Notes under the pieces: generated by a model
Seen by the model: only the letters and a program-made list of their open reading frames with translations
What the model was told of the DNA's origin: nothing
The model's database searches: none
In this document: positions 1 to 7,542 of the stretch, piece by piece
Numbering within the stretch: the first letter of the stretch is position 1
Layout of the letters: each line of letters begins with the position of its first letter
Program-made: the position numbers and the translations under genes
Source of the DNA: Martensiomyces pterosporus
Lineage: Eukaryota; Kickxellomycota; Kickxellomycetes; Kickxellales; Kickxellaceae
Direction: 5' to 3'
NCBI GenBank assembly: GCA_025201845.1
Contig: MU604080.1
Coordinates: 1 to 10,081 of the forward strand
Length of the DNA: 10,081 nucleotides

Positions 1-97
1 CTCTCTCTTTTCACCCTGTCAACACCTCGCTTATGCTTCTCCTGCTCTCAATACCCTCTTTCCCTCTTTCTTTGTCCTGTTGCTTTTTGTGGGAATA
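1..97 (-). repeat. Left arm of a 97-bp perfect inverted repeat
   Basis: These 97 bases are the exact reverse complement of 8034-8130; I compared every base and found no difference. The arm meets the window edge, so it may continue to the left. At its inner end identity stops sharply after position 97, but a weak resemblance to the partner continues for about 40 bases. Read on the - strand the arm is purine-rich and contains an open frame ending in a TGA at 11-13. The 28 C-terminal residues of that frame, beginning YSHKKQQDKE, are identical in the other copy. The arm lies upstream of RPL5. What kind of element it belongs to cannot be told from this window. Confidence 0.9.
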
Positions 98-126
98 CTG
101 GCATTTACATGTTCTGGCACCACCTG

Positions 127-165
127 CCAATGCACCTGTAAGCGACCAAGCTGGCTCACCAATCA
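127..165 (+). promoter_or_regulatory. Two CCAAT boxes upstream of RPL5
   Basis: CCAAT occurs at 127-131 and again at 159-163 (in CCAATCA), about 150-185 bases before the RPL5 start codon. CCAAT is the binding core of the fungal HAP/CBF complex and is common in eukaryotic promoters. A pyrimidine-rich run (269-283) lies just before the start codon, as is common in fungal 5' leaders. The motif is short and could occur by chance, so the assignment rests mainly on position. Confidence 0.3.
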
Positions 166-311
166 AGCGAGCCGAGCCGATTTCAATATGCACGGTTGAA
201 TTTTTTTTGCTTTGGAAAGGGCGAAGGAGGTTTGCCTAAGGTGCGTTCAACGGCGAGACAGCAGAGATTCCTTCTCTTTTTCCAGCGGAGTATATTTGGA
301 TTGCATCTATC

Positions 312-1657
312 ATGGTACGTATGAGTGGCATCAGAACAGACAAAACGTGAATCCGCCATCGGCGTGCGCATCCATCCATCCATCCATCCATCCCTCAGAC
401 AGCCGGATGCGCGGATCACGAAGGCGCCCAGCCCATGGTTTTTGTGCGAATCTTGAATGTGGAATTTTTTTCTAATTTCTCGCAAACGTGCATTTCGCAT
501 TTCTCAATCGCTATAGCCTTTCGTTAAGCAACAGAAGAACAAGGCGTACTTCAAGCGCTACCAGGTCAAGTTCCGCCGTCGCCGTGGTAAGTGTTGCGCT
601 GGGGAACTTATGTGTGCGCTGCGTTGGCACAATGATGATTGAAAAAAGTATAGTTCATCCGATTCAAGCGACCTCCAACGAGTGTGTCGCCTGGTGGGGA
701 AGTATTCTTTCGCCCCTATCTGAACCCAGATTCCAAACGCAAGCGCAAAGTGCACCGCCATTGGCACGTGCTGGTATCGCTGAAAGCGCAACTGCGCACT
801 GGCGAACATGCAACTAAGTCCTGTCTGACTGGCTGTCCTGCTGTTGATCTGTAGAGGGCAAGACCGACTACTTCGCCCGCAAGCGCCTTATCGCTCAGGC
901 CAAGAACAAGTACAACGCCCCCAAGTACCGTCTTGTTGTCCGCTTCACCAACACCGACGTTATCTGCCAGATCGTCTACGCCAAGATCCAGGGTGATGTT
1001 GTTCTCGCTGCTGCCTACTCGCACGAGCTCCCCCGCTACGGCGTCAAGGTTGGTCTGACCAACTGGGCTGCTGCCTACGCCACCGGTCTCCTTGTTGCCC
1101 GCCGTGTTCTCACCAAGCTCAACCTTGCCGACAAGTACGAGGGCTTCCCCGAGATCGACGGCTCCGTCCAGGAGGTCGAGGCCATCGAGGATGGACCCCG
1201 CCCCTTCAAGGCCTTCCTTGATGTTGGTCTTAAGCGCACCACCACTGGTGCCAAGGTCTTCGCCGCCATGAAGGGTGCCTCCGACGGTGGCATCTTTGTC
1301 CCCCACTCCGAGCGCCGCTTCCCTGGCTACGACTCCGAGTCGAAGGAGCTCGACGCCGAGACCCTCCGCGACTACATCTACGGTGGCCACGTTGCCGAGT
1401 ACATGCGCTCGCTCAAGGAGGAGGACGAGGAGCGCTACAAGCGCCAGTTCTCTCGCTTCATTGCCGCCGGTGTCTCCGCCGACGACCTTGAGGATATGTA
1501 CACCAGCGCCCACAAGGCCATCCGTGCTGACCCTGCTCCCAAGCCCACCGAGAAGAAGACCGCTGGCCAGAAGAAGTACAACCGCTCGCGCCTCAACGCC
1601 AAGCAGCGCAAGGACCGTGTCCGCCAGAAGATCGAGTCCTTCAAGCGCGCTCTCTAA
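312..1657 (+). CDS. RPL5: 60S ribosomal protein L5 (uL18), three exons
   Basis: The spliced CDS is 312-314, 517-586 and 855-1657, giving 291 aa, close to the usual ~297 of fungal L5. This protein binds 5S rRNA and, with uL5 (Rpl11), is loaded into the central protuberance of the large subunit. The joined N-terminus reads [20 protein letters not shown], a clear match to the L5 family. Exon 3 then gives the family-typical [62 protein letters not shown] and FGGHVAEY-like (here YGGHVAEY) segments, and a basic C-terminus ending KRAL. The stop is TAA at 1655-1657. Exon 1 supplies only the ATG, directly followed by a GTACGT donor. No other upstream ATG restores the family N-terminus as well. Intron 2 splits the Glu25 codon (phase 1). 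Codons end almost always in C or G, as in a highly expressed gene. Identity is near certain; exon 1 is somewhat less so. Confidence 0.95.
315..516 (+). other. RPL5 intron 1 (phase 0, directly after the ATG)
   Basis: The donor is GTACGT at 315-320 and the acceptor is CTATAG ending at 516. Joining restores ATG-CCT-TTC-GTT-AAG, the expected start of L5. A CTAAT-type branch site lies near 474-478. The 202-base intron includes a CATC microsatellite (369-393). I found no box C/D pair in it. Confidence 0.8.
369..393 (+). repeat. CATC tetranucleotide microsatellite in RPL5 intron 1
   Basis: About six perfect CATC units occur in a row. The segment just after it (CAGACAGCC) resembles sequence after another short CATC run near 6268-6290. 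This may be a shared simple-sequence context rather than a dispersed element. Confidence 0.85.
587..854 (+). other. RPL5 intron 2 (phase 1), snoRNA host
   Basis: The donor is GTAAGT at 587-592 and the acceptor is CTGTAG ending at 854. The G at 586 joins AG at 855-856 to give Glu25, continuing into GKTDYF as in other L5 proteins. A CTGAC branch-point candidate is at 825-829, 25 bases before the acceptor. The 268-base intron carries the box C/D snoRNA candidate. Confidence 0.93.
627..728 (+). ncRNA. Box C/D snoRNA in RPL5 intron 2, guiding 25S rRNA methylation
   Basis: A perfect box C (ATGATGA, consensus RUGAUGA) is at 632-638 and a box D (CTGA) is at 720-723, a normal span for this class. The 14 bases directly before box D (706-719, TCTTTCGCCCCTAT) are perfectly complementary to AUAGGGGCGAAAGA. 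From memory, that belongs to a universally conserved 25S/28S rRNA segment (GGGUAUAGGGGCGAAAGACUAAUCG). Box D-adjacent rRNA complementarity is how these RNAs select 2'-O-methylation sites with Nop56/58 and fibrillarin. A weak terminal stem is possible (624-627 with 726-729, one G-U pair). A degenerate D' (CCGA, 659-662) follows a second possible guide. Intronic hosting in ribosomal protein genes is common; yeast snR39 and snR59, which target this same rRNA region, sit in RPL7 introns. Exact ends are approximate. Confidence 0.8.
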
Positions 1658-1770
1658 GCTGCCTCGTGTGGTGTGTAGCAGCGGTCGCTCTGCGGCTCGG
1701 CAGCTGCGTTTGCTGGGCCTCGGCGACTGTTTTGTGCGGCGGTGCGCGCTTTTATCAATATTTGGACGAC

Positions 1771-1776
1771 ATTAAA
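1771..1776 (+). terminator. Possible RPL5 poly(A) signal ATTAAA
   Basis: ATTAAA, a common variant of AATAAA, lies about 115 bases after the RPL5 stop codon. Fungal signals are degenerate, so this is only a positional candidate. Confidence 0.3.
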
Positions 1777-2116
1777 CGAGTCTGCGATGTGGCATACTCC
1801 GCCTCATTCAATCTCCTGGGCTGTTGCCCCTTGCTGGGATATCCTTTTGGCAGGAAGCTGCCATGGGGAAGAAATGTAGCGTTGCAGTGTTTAGGTTGTC
1901 TTGTAAAATTAATACAAAGAGCTCATCTCCCTCACTTGTGCCGCTGGACGGCCCGCAGGCTCCTCCAAAGCGTAGCCAGATTCAGCAGGCGAACGCGTGC
2001 TGGCGCAGCGAGCCAGCAGCGCCGCTGTGCATGGCATCCCCTGCATATGGCCTGCCGGAAGCCTGGCCGCAAAGCCCGTCCGGTAGTCGGCGGCAGTGCT
2101 GCTTCATGCTTGCAAG

Positions 2117-2135
2117 TTTTTTTTTTTTTTTTTTT
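2117..2135. repeat. T19 homopolymer tract between convergent genes
   Basis: Nineteen T residues in a row on the + strand are followed by GGTTAATATGG. As A19 on the - strand it lies downstream of the dehydrogenase stop. I see no target-site duplication that would mark it as the tail of a retroposed copy. Confidence 0.9.
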
Positions 2136-2273
2136 GGTTAATATGGATTTTTTACACCAATCTTTGGAGAAAGTTGAATAGTTGCTACAGAAAGATGGAA
2201 GGGAGAAGCTGGAAAATGCGGAGATTATCGCGCCTTGTTAATAAACAAAAGGTGTGTCGGGGAATGCACGTTT

Positions 2274-3620
2274 TTAGACGCAGCCCTGGTGGATCATCGA
2301 GTCGGCGACCTTGATGAAGCCGGCAATGTTGGCACCCGCCTGGATGTCGTCCTTGAGGTCGTACTTCTGGGCAGCGGCAAGAGAGTTGTCGAAGATGTCC
2401 TTCATGATCTTCTCAAGCTTGCTGTCAACCTCCTCGCGGGTCCACTGGAGGCGCTGGGAGTTCTGAGCCATCTCGAGACCAGAGACAGCGACGCCACCGG
2501 CGTTGGCAGCCTTGGCGGGGCCGAACATGACGCTGTTGGCCTTGTAGACCTCGATGGCCTCGTTGGTGGAGGGCATGTTGGCGCCCTCAAAGACGCCCCT
2601 GACGCCGTTGGCGATGAGGGTCTTGGCGTCCTCCTCGTCAATCTCGTTCTGGGTGGCCGAGGGGAAGGCAAGGTCGCCCTGGACCTCCCAGGGCTTCTTG
2701 CCAGGGAAGTACTGGGCGGTGCTCGAGATGGCGCAGTACTCGGAGATGCGGACGCGCTTGACGTTCTTGAGCTCCATGACGTGGTTGATCTGCTCCTGGG
2801 TGAAGCCGTTGGGCTCGAGGATGTAGCCGTTCGAGTCGGAGAAGGTGACGGGGACAGCACCGAGCTGGAGGAGCTTCTCGGCGGTGTACTGGGCGACGTT
2901 GCCAGAGCCCGAGATGAGGCAGCGCTTGCCCTCGAGGGTCTCGCCCTTGTGGGCAAGGTAGTTCTGGGCAAAGTAGACGCAGCCGTAGCCAGTGGCCTCG
3001 GGGCGGATGAGAGAGCCACCCCAGAAGAGGTCCTTGCCGGTGAGGACACCGGTGAAGTTGTTGGCAAGGCGCTTGTACTGGCCGAAGAGGAAGCCGATCT
3101 CGCGGGCACCGACGTTGATGTCACCAGCGGGAACATCGGTGTCAGCGCCAATGTGGCGGTAGAGCTCGGTCATGAACGACTGGCAGAAGGCCATGACCTC
3201 GCGGTCGGAGCGGCCGCGGGGGTCAAAGTCAGAGCCGCCCTTGCCGGCGCCCATCATGAGGGTGGTGAGCGAGTTCTTGAAGGTCTGCTCAAAGGCAAGG
3301 AACTTGATGACCGACAGGTTGACGGTGGGGTGGAAGCGGAGGCCGCCCTTGTAGGGGCCGAGAGCAGAGCTCATCTGGACGCGGAAGCCGCGGTTGACCT
3401 GCTGCTTGCCGCTGTCGTCAATCCAGGGGACGCGGAAAGCGATCTGGCGCTCGGGCTCAACGAGGCGCTCAAAGGCCTCGATGTACTTGGGGTCCTTCTC
3501 AAAGACAGGGGTGAGGGACTCGAAGACCTCCTCAACAGCCTGGAGGAACTCCTTCTGGTCGGGATCACGGCGGCGAATGTTCTCGCGGACGAGAGCGATC
3601 TTCTCGGCGGCAGCAGACAT
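2274..3620 (-). CDS. NADP-specific glutamate dehydrogenase
   Basis: This 448-aa cytosolic-type enzyme aminates 2-oxoglutarate with ammonium and NADPH to give glutamate, the main ammonium-assimilation step in many fungi. Visible landmarks, numbered from MSAAAEK, are: [10 protein letters not shown] with Lys91; [11 protein letters not shown] with the catalytic Lys127; PAGD with Asp167; the nucleotide-binding GSGNVA at 238-243; and FSDS with Ser261, typical of NADP rather than NAD enzymes. [38 protein letters not shown] and GANIAGF are also present. The length matches hexameric small-subunit enzymes (E. coli 447 aa). I chose the ATG at 3620-3618 (context GCCATGTC). An in-frame ATG at 3668 would add 16 unlikely residues rich in Thr/Leu. 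There is no intron. Several segments ([27 protein letters not shown]) look more like bacterial enzymes than ascomycete ones. Codon bias is as strong as in RPL5, implying high expression. Confidence 0.95.
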   Translation of the reverse strand: MSAAAEKIALVRENIRRRDPDQKEFLQAVEEVFESLTPVFEKDPKYIEAFERLVEPERQIAFRVPWIDDSGKQQVNRGFRVQMSSALGPYKGGLRFHPTVNLSVIKFLAFEQTFKNSLTTLMMGAGKGGSDFDPRGRSDREVMAFCQSFMTELYRHIGADTDVPAGDINVGAREIGFLFGQYKRLANNFTGVLTGKDLFWGGSLIRPEATGYGCVYFAQNYLAHKGETLEGKRCLISGSGNVAQYTAEKLLQLGAVPVTFSDSNGYILEPNGFTQEQINHVMELKNVKRVRISEYCAISSTAQYFPGKKPWEVQGDLAFPSATQNEIDEEDAKTLIANGVRGVFEGANMPSTNEAIEVYKANSVMFGPAKAANAGGVAVSGLEMAQNSQRLQWTREEVDSKLEKIMKDIFDNSLAAAQKYDLKDDIQAGANIAGFIKVADSMIHQGCV

Positions 3621-3779
3621 GGCGATGGCGGTTGTGTGAGTAAGAAAAAGGTCGGTGCTGTTCAACAAAAGCCTGTTGCACTGTGAAGAGAAAGGAGGGA
3701 ATCCAAAAGTGGTAGACCTTGCAAGGAGGCTGGGTTGTGTGTGGAGGTCTGGACGGAGACGAGGGGAGCACTCGGCTGG

Positions 3780-3786
3780 TTTTATA
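3780..3786 (-). promoter_or_regulatory. TATA box of the glutamate dehydrogenase gene
   Basis: TATAAAA reads on the - strand here, 160 bases before the start codon. The stretch between holds a pyrimidine-rich segment (- strand) typical of fungal leaders. Position and sequence agree well with a core promoter. Confidence 0.6.
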
Positions 3787-3977
3787 GCTGGCGCTCGGAG
3801 GAGTGCCTAGAACAGACACACAGAATGGCCGCCCCTTTACACCGTCGCTGCCCTGCCCAAGCTTGTGCCGGCCATCTGCATCGGGCGCATGCTACACGGA
3901 AGCCAGGCGCAATATTGAGTTTTCACGCCCAAACGCCTGTTCCTATTCGCTCCTGCGTGCACTCTGCTGTTACGCAG

Positions 3978-3983
3978 CTTATC
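3978..3983 (-). promoter_or_regulatory. GATAAG site upstream of glutamate dehydrogenase
   Basis: GATAAG reads on the - strand about 360 bases before the start codon. A TGATAAC-type site lies further out near 4440. GATA factors (AreA/Nit2/Gln3 type) govern nitrogen-responsive genes in fungi and this gene is a plausible target. The six-base motif is common by chance. Confidence 0.3.
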
Positions 3984-4240
3984 GAGCTTTTTCGATTTTG
4001 CGTCCACTAGCGCAAACTAACTGGTGCGTCACACTGCCTTTGCCCCTAAAAACAGGGGCGCAGAAAGCGAGAATGGGGGCGCGGGCGTGCACAGATGGGG
4101 GGTGCTGGGGCTGGGTTGTCTACCCGCAGCCGATGAGAGAACGAGGAGAAATAAAAAAGGCCCGCCTGGACGGGTTTATCGCCATCCTCAGGAATTGCCA
4201 GGAATTAATTGGCGAGGGGCTGCGATATGCACTCGAAAGC

Positions 4241-4264
4241 AGGCAGGCAGGCAGGCAGGCAGGC
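4241..4264 (+). repeat. AGGC tetranucleotide microsatellite
   Basis: Six perfect AGGC units. It lies in the far upstream region of the dehydrogenase gene. Confidence 0.9.
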
Positions 4265-5913
4265 GGGTGGGATCAGCTATCACGGACCAATCTCCCGCAT
4301 GCACCTTGACTTGGGGACGAGGGAGACACCGAAGCATGGCATGTTGGTGAATAATAGAACACTGCGGTGCATATGTCAGGCAAACAGCCAGACAAGAAGG
4401 CAGAATGCAGGCCCCGTCATTGTTGCTGGCGCGACAGGCGTTATCAATGCCCATCAGTTTCCGTCGCGAAAGCAGATGAGCTTCTGATCGTAGTATCGAG
4501 GCAGCATCCGCCAGCCTGCCTCAAATGGCCGCTGCAGCCGTCCCGCCAGCCCGCACAGCGACTAACGGAGCGAAGGCGCATAGGTAGAAAGAGAGCGGGC
4601 GCAAGCGGCACACATCTATCGGTACAGCAAACTGGGGCTTCATGCTGGAAATACACAATGTTTGGCGCAACCCCCAATGCTCAGCGCACTTACCAGGCGG
4701 CGGAATGCCACAATCGCGCCTAACGGCGTGCATGCCGTGCTGGCCTGCGCGCCTCGAGGAGGCCATTGCTCGTAGACATTGGCTGCTCTCTATTCAACTC
4801 TGCCCTGCTGTGTCCATCCGCTTAGCACACTACCTCGCGCGTGCATATCCTGCATGCGAAGAATACCGCAAACAATGCGCTAGCTGTGGTGCTAATTCGC
4901 TTGTATGCGTTGTATATGGCGCATTGTCTTGTTCCGAATCCACCCACACCATCGTCCCTTGGGTGCACATTCTAGCGATGCATGGCTTCTGCCTCCGCCT
5001 CCCCCGATGACCAGCCCTAAGCGCACCGCCGCTGCCCGGCAAGAAAGCGCTGCCAGTATCACCACTGCTGCAGCCGCGGGTGTTCCTTCTGGCTGTACCT
5101 AATACGAAGCCTTGCTGAGCGCAGCCCAAAGTGCCCTCCGGGATGCGCCGAGGAAGTCTTCCCTTGCCGTCCCGAAAACGCTCGGCTTGCGGTTTCCTAA
5201 GCCTGTGATTGCAGCCCTGGCGCATTCATGTGCCAGCGCGGATATATTGCGGCGAATTGCTAGCCTCGCCCAGCCATATCCCCCACCACTCAATGGCGCT
5301 GTTTTTGGGGAGCACAGGAGGGGGTGTAGATAGGGGGTGCTCAATCCCGCCCTCTGGCGATCGCCACCGCCCATCGCAGCAAATCCATTGGCCGGGCCAA
5401 CGAGCACCCGGCAAGCTCGCCCGGCGCTGGTGCAACCACTCCTTTGTTAGGAGAATTTTCGCCATAACGGGGAATAGCCGGCTTGCGCCTTGCGCCTGTT
5501 GAAGCTGGACCCATGCATCACTGCGCATAGGCGCCTTGCAGCCAGGAACAGTGGGACCGAATAGATGCGCGACGATACGGCGCCTCCAGGCGCTGTCATC
5601 GGAACAATAGCGCACATACACCTTGACTCAGACGTCACGAGCACCACTTCAAGCCAGGCGCTTTGTTGTGTCCACCCATATCGCCAGATCGGAGCGCAGT
5701 GCTTGCATCTTGCAACTGCCATTGCCACCGCTGCCCACACATCGTTTTGATTTCGCTTTGTGGGAAGACGGGGGGTGCTGCATCCGGTGGCTAGCGAATT
5801 GCTATTTCCACAGACACATGCTGCTTTGGCTTGTATGCTAGCCCTCAACGTCCGTTTTGGGTTCCAAGGGTGCTCGCGCAGCTAGTGTCATGGCATAAGC
5901 AAACGCTCTGGCG

Positions 5914-5921
5914 TATAAATA
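5914..5921 (+). promoter_or_regulatory. TATA box with no protein gene downstream
   Basis: TATAAATA is a strong TATA match in the middle of the intergenic region. No coding frame of substance starts downstream, but a hairpin plus T14 follows about 200 bases later (6112-6148). An external TATA box with a T-run end is the arrangement of type-3 RNA polymerase III genes such as U6. The link between the two is inference. Confidence 0.35.
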
Positions 5922-5973
5922 TCAGCAGAAACGGTACACACGACCAATTCTGAGCTTGCAGCTGGACCTATAA

Positions 5974-5985
5974 TGGCGTACGCCA
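5974..5985. repeat. 12-bp perfect palindrome TGGCGTACGCCA
   Basis: The palindrome lies 53 bases after the TATA box at 5914-5921. It could be a dimeric protein-binding site or fold in an RNA. No known family is recognised. Confidence 0.6.
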
Positions 5986-6053
5986 ACTGCTATCTCTCCC
6001 ACACTAGTCTCCATAAACACACTCTCCTTGGTACGCAGCCCACCCATGTCTAC

Positions 6054-6078
6054 TATGTGCACATACCTGGATATGTGC
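6054..6078. repeat. Overlapping inverted repeats of TATGTGC
   Basis: TATGTGC (6054-6060), its complement GCACATA (6059-6065) and TATGTGC again (6072-6078) allow two alternative pairings. The second is a 7-bp stem with a 6-base loop. It lies inside the possible small-RNA unit. Confidence 0.7.
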
Positions 6079-6111
6079 TACTGATCACAAAATAATAGAG
6101 TGGCGGCGGGC

Positions 6112-6148
6112 ATTCAGCACCAGGGCTGAATTGCTTTTTTTTTTTTTT
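6112..6148 (+). terminator. Hairpin followed by T14
   Basis: ATTCAGC (6112-6118), a loop of six (ACCAGG) and GCTGAAT (6125-6131) form a perfect 7-bp stem. Three bases later comes a run of 14 T (6135-6148). RNA polymerase III stops at T runs, so this could end a short transcript from the TATA box at 5914. A chance homopolymer next to a chance hairpin is the alternative. Confidence 0.35.
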
Positions 6149-7263
6149 GCGTGAATCACACTTCGCCCCTAATCTTTGCTCCATATGTGGCAGCTTCCAC
6201 ACGCATATGCCCCTTGGACTGCTGCAGATGCCGTCACTGCTGCGTGCCCTAGTTGCTATCTAATCCTCATCCATCCACGCAGACAGCCAGACAGTCAGAT
6301 ACGCAACCCCCACTCAAAGCACTTGCTTGCTGCCAAGCGGCAAGCCTGCCGGTGCCCGATAATCTGTGCGACATCGGCATCAAAGTGACCTCGCGCACCA
6401 GAAGGAAGAGCGGGTATGTGACTCGCCATCGACACCAGCCCCTAGCCCACCCGCTGACAGGGCTTGGCAGTGAGAGAAACAGGGGCGGGGCAAGCGCGGC
6501 GAGTGCTGTTAACTTGAAACAGGTTTCCATGATCCACGCAGATCCCCCTTATGCTCCTGGCTGCGTCTACTTCAGAATGCGCGCTGGGCACATGACGATT
6601 CTCGCTCCACAGCACTAGCCCCGCCCTTCGCTGCGAGCTCTTATAGATCGCACCTGATAATGCGCCGCATTCCGCGCCTGTCTCTCTTCCTCCACATGAT
6701 ATCTCTCAAATCTGTTTCCAAACCAGGAGTTCGCGGAAACCATCACTCGCTCACTCACTCACTCTGCTTGTCGAGTGAAAGCTGGCGGCTGCTGATTCTG
6801 CCACTCCCGCTCGGAGGCAAGCGGGACACGGCAAATTATCTCCAAATCAGAGAACCTCTGGCTGGGTTTCTTCCCTCGCAGCTGCATGTGACAGACTCCG
6901 TGTTGTTGCAGCGCAGCTGTAAGCGTGGTCTTATCGCAGCCACATCACCTCACCAATACTTCATGTCTTGTCGTTGCAATTCATTGAGTCTGTATGGGTG
7001 TGGTTGTTTTCCTTCTGCTGCTGGTGCTTAGGTGATGTTGTACTCACCCATGCCACCTTCGCCATTCAAAGGAAAGGAGCCATGCTCTTTATAGAATTAG
7101 ACTGCTGTCGCTAAAATATATGGGTTTTGCGCGGCGTCCACACCACCGCCTATTTGCCGAATGTCTTGCATGTATAACCCAGCAAGCAGCATCAGCTCAA
7201 AATGGGCAATAATTACAACCTGTCGACACGTTAACCGACCAAACCCAGCTGATTATTTGAGCA

Positions 7264-7271
7264 TGACGTCA
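7264..7271 (+). promoter_or_regulatory. Perfect CRE-like palindrome TGACGTCA
   Basis: The full 8-bp ATF/CREB bZIP site stands 85 bases before the candidate first-exon ATG at 7349 and about 280 before the ATG at 7543. An imperfect half, ACGTCA, also occurs near 5630. Placement suggests a promoter element for the small gene downstream; binding is inferred only from the motif. Confidence 0.45.
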
Positions 7272-7352
7272 AACAAGCACAGAATGCAGGTTTAGCAGCC
7301 GAACGGCCACGCCTGATGCTGCCAGGAGGATTCGCTTGAAGCAAAATCATGG

Positions 7353-7531
7353 GTACACCACCTCGTTGCCTTGGCCATTTCCTTGGTGTCTTATTTATTT
7401 TCCTTTCAAAAACATTGCTTTTGACATTTATTGCTAATGTTTGGGTACGCAGAAGCACTGTAGATACAGCGTCTTCAGCCAATTCGCTCTCTTATCGTCG
7501 CTTCAGCGCTAACACTCCCCTATATTCACAG
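7353..7531 (+). other. Probable intron ending before the small gene (donor uncertain)
   Basis: The 3' end is well formed: branch-site CTAAC at 7509-7513, a pyrimidine-rich stretch and CACAG ending at 7531. The donor is uncertain. GTACAC at 7353 is weak, but it joins ATGG to TC and keeps the frame, adding four residues. GTACGC at 7445 is a better donor, but its upstream frame is closed, so it would make a 5'-UTR intron. Confidence 0.4.
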
Positions 7532-7542
7532 TCGTCTACAAC

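Larger units (their letters stand above)
1658..2273. other. Convergent spacer between RPL5 and glutamate dehydrogenase
   Basis: This 616-base spacer should contain the 3' UTRs and poly(A) sites of both genes. An ATTAAA is at 1771-1776, about 115 bases after the RPL5 stop, and is a reasonable processing signal. A T19 run is at 2117-2135; on the - strand it reads as A19, about 140 bases after the dehydrogenase stop. An AATAAA at 2240-2245 is on the + strand, close to the dehydrogenase stop, and seems too far from RPL5 to serve it. I see no gene here; open frames in this stretch have no recognisable features. Confidence 0.7.
3787..7263. other. About 3.5 kb intergenic region without a recognised protein gene
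   Basis: Frames here are short, lack family motifs and lack the codon bias of the flanking genes. The longest (3803-4309, 168 aa) reads as random sequence. Contents I can name: an AGGC run (4241-4264); GGGGGTGCT three times on the same strand (4098, 5333, 5771); an 11-bp direct repeat GCGAATTGCTA (5252 and 5794); a possible small-RNA unit (5914-6148); and a short TCAC run (6751-6764). Small spliced exons cannot be excluded by eye. Confidence 0.6.

Noticed and set aside
716..1513. A 265-codon open frame on the - strand opposite RPL5
   Set aside because: Same antisense effect. It also runs through intron 2 of RPL5, while the sense strand gives an unmistakable L5 protein.
3621..3668. An upstream in-frame start extending the dehydrogenase by 16 residues
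   Set aside because: The extra residues are not shared by the family, and the inner ATG has the better context and gives the normal length.
2235..3686. A 483-codon open frame on the + strand opposite the glutamate dehydrogenase
   Set aside because: It is the complement of a strongly C/G-ending CDS, which keeps the antisense frame free of stops. The product is a Val/Leu/Gly/Asp-rich composition artefact with no motif.
3680..3710. A possible 3' splice site (pyrimidine run then CACAG, - strand) in the dehydrogenase leader
   Set aside because: No convincing donor is close by; the pyrimidine run is equally expected in a fungal leader.
3803..4309. A 168-codon + strand frame upstream of the dehydrogenase
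   Set aside because: No motif, no codon bias, runs through the AGGC microsatellite and lies over the dehydrogenase promoter region.
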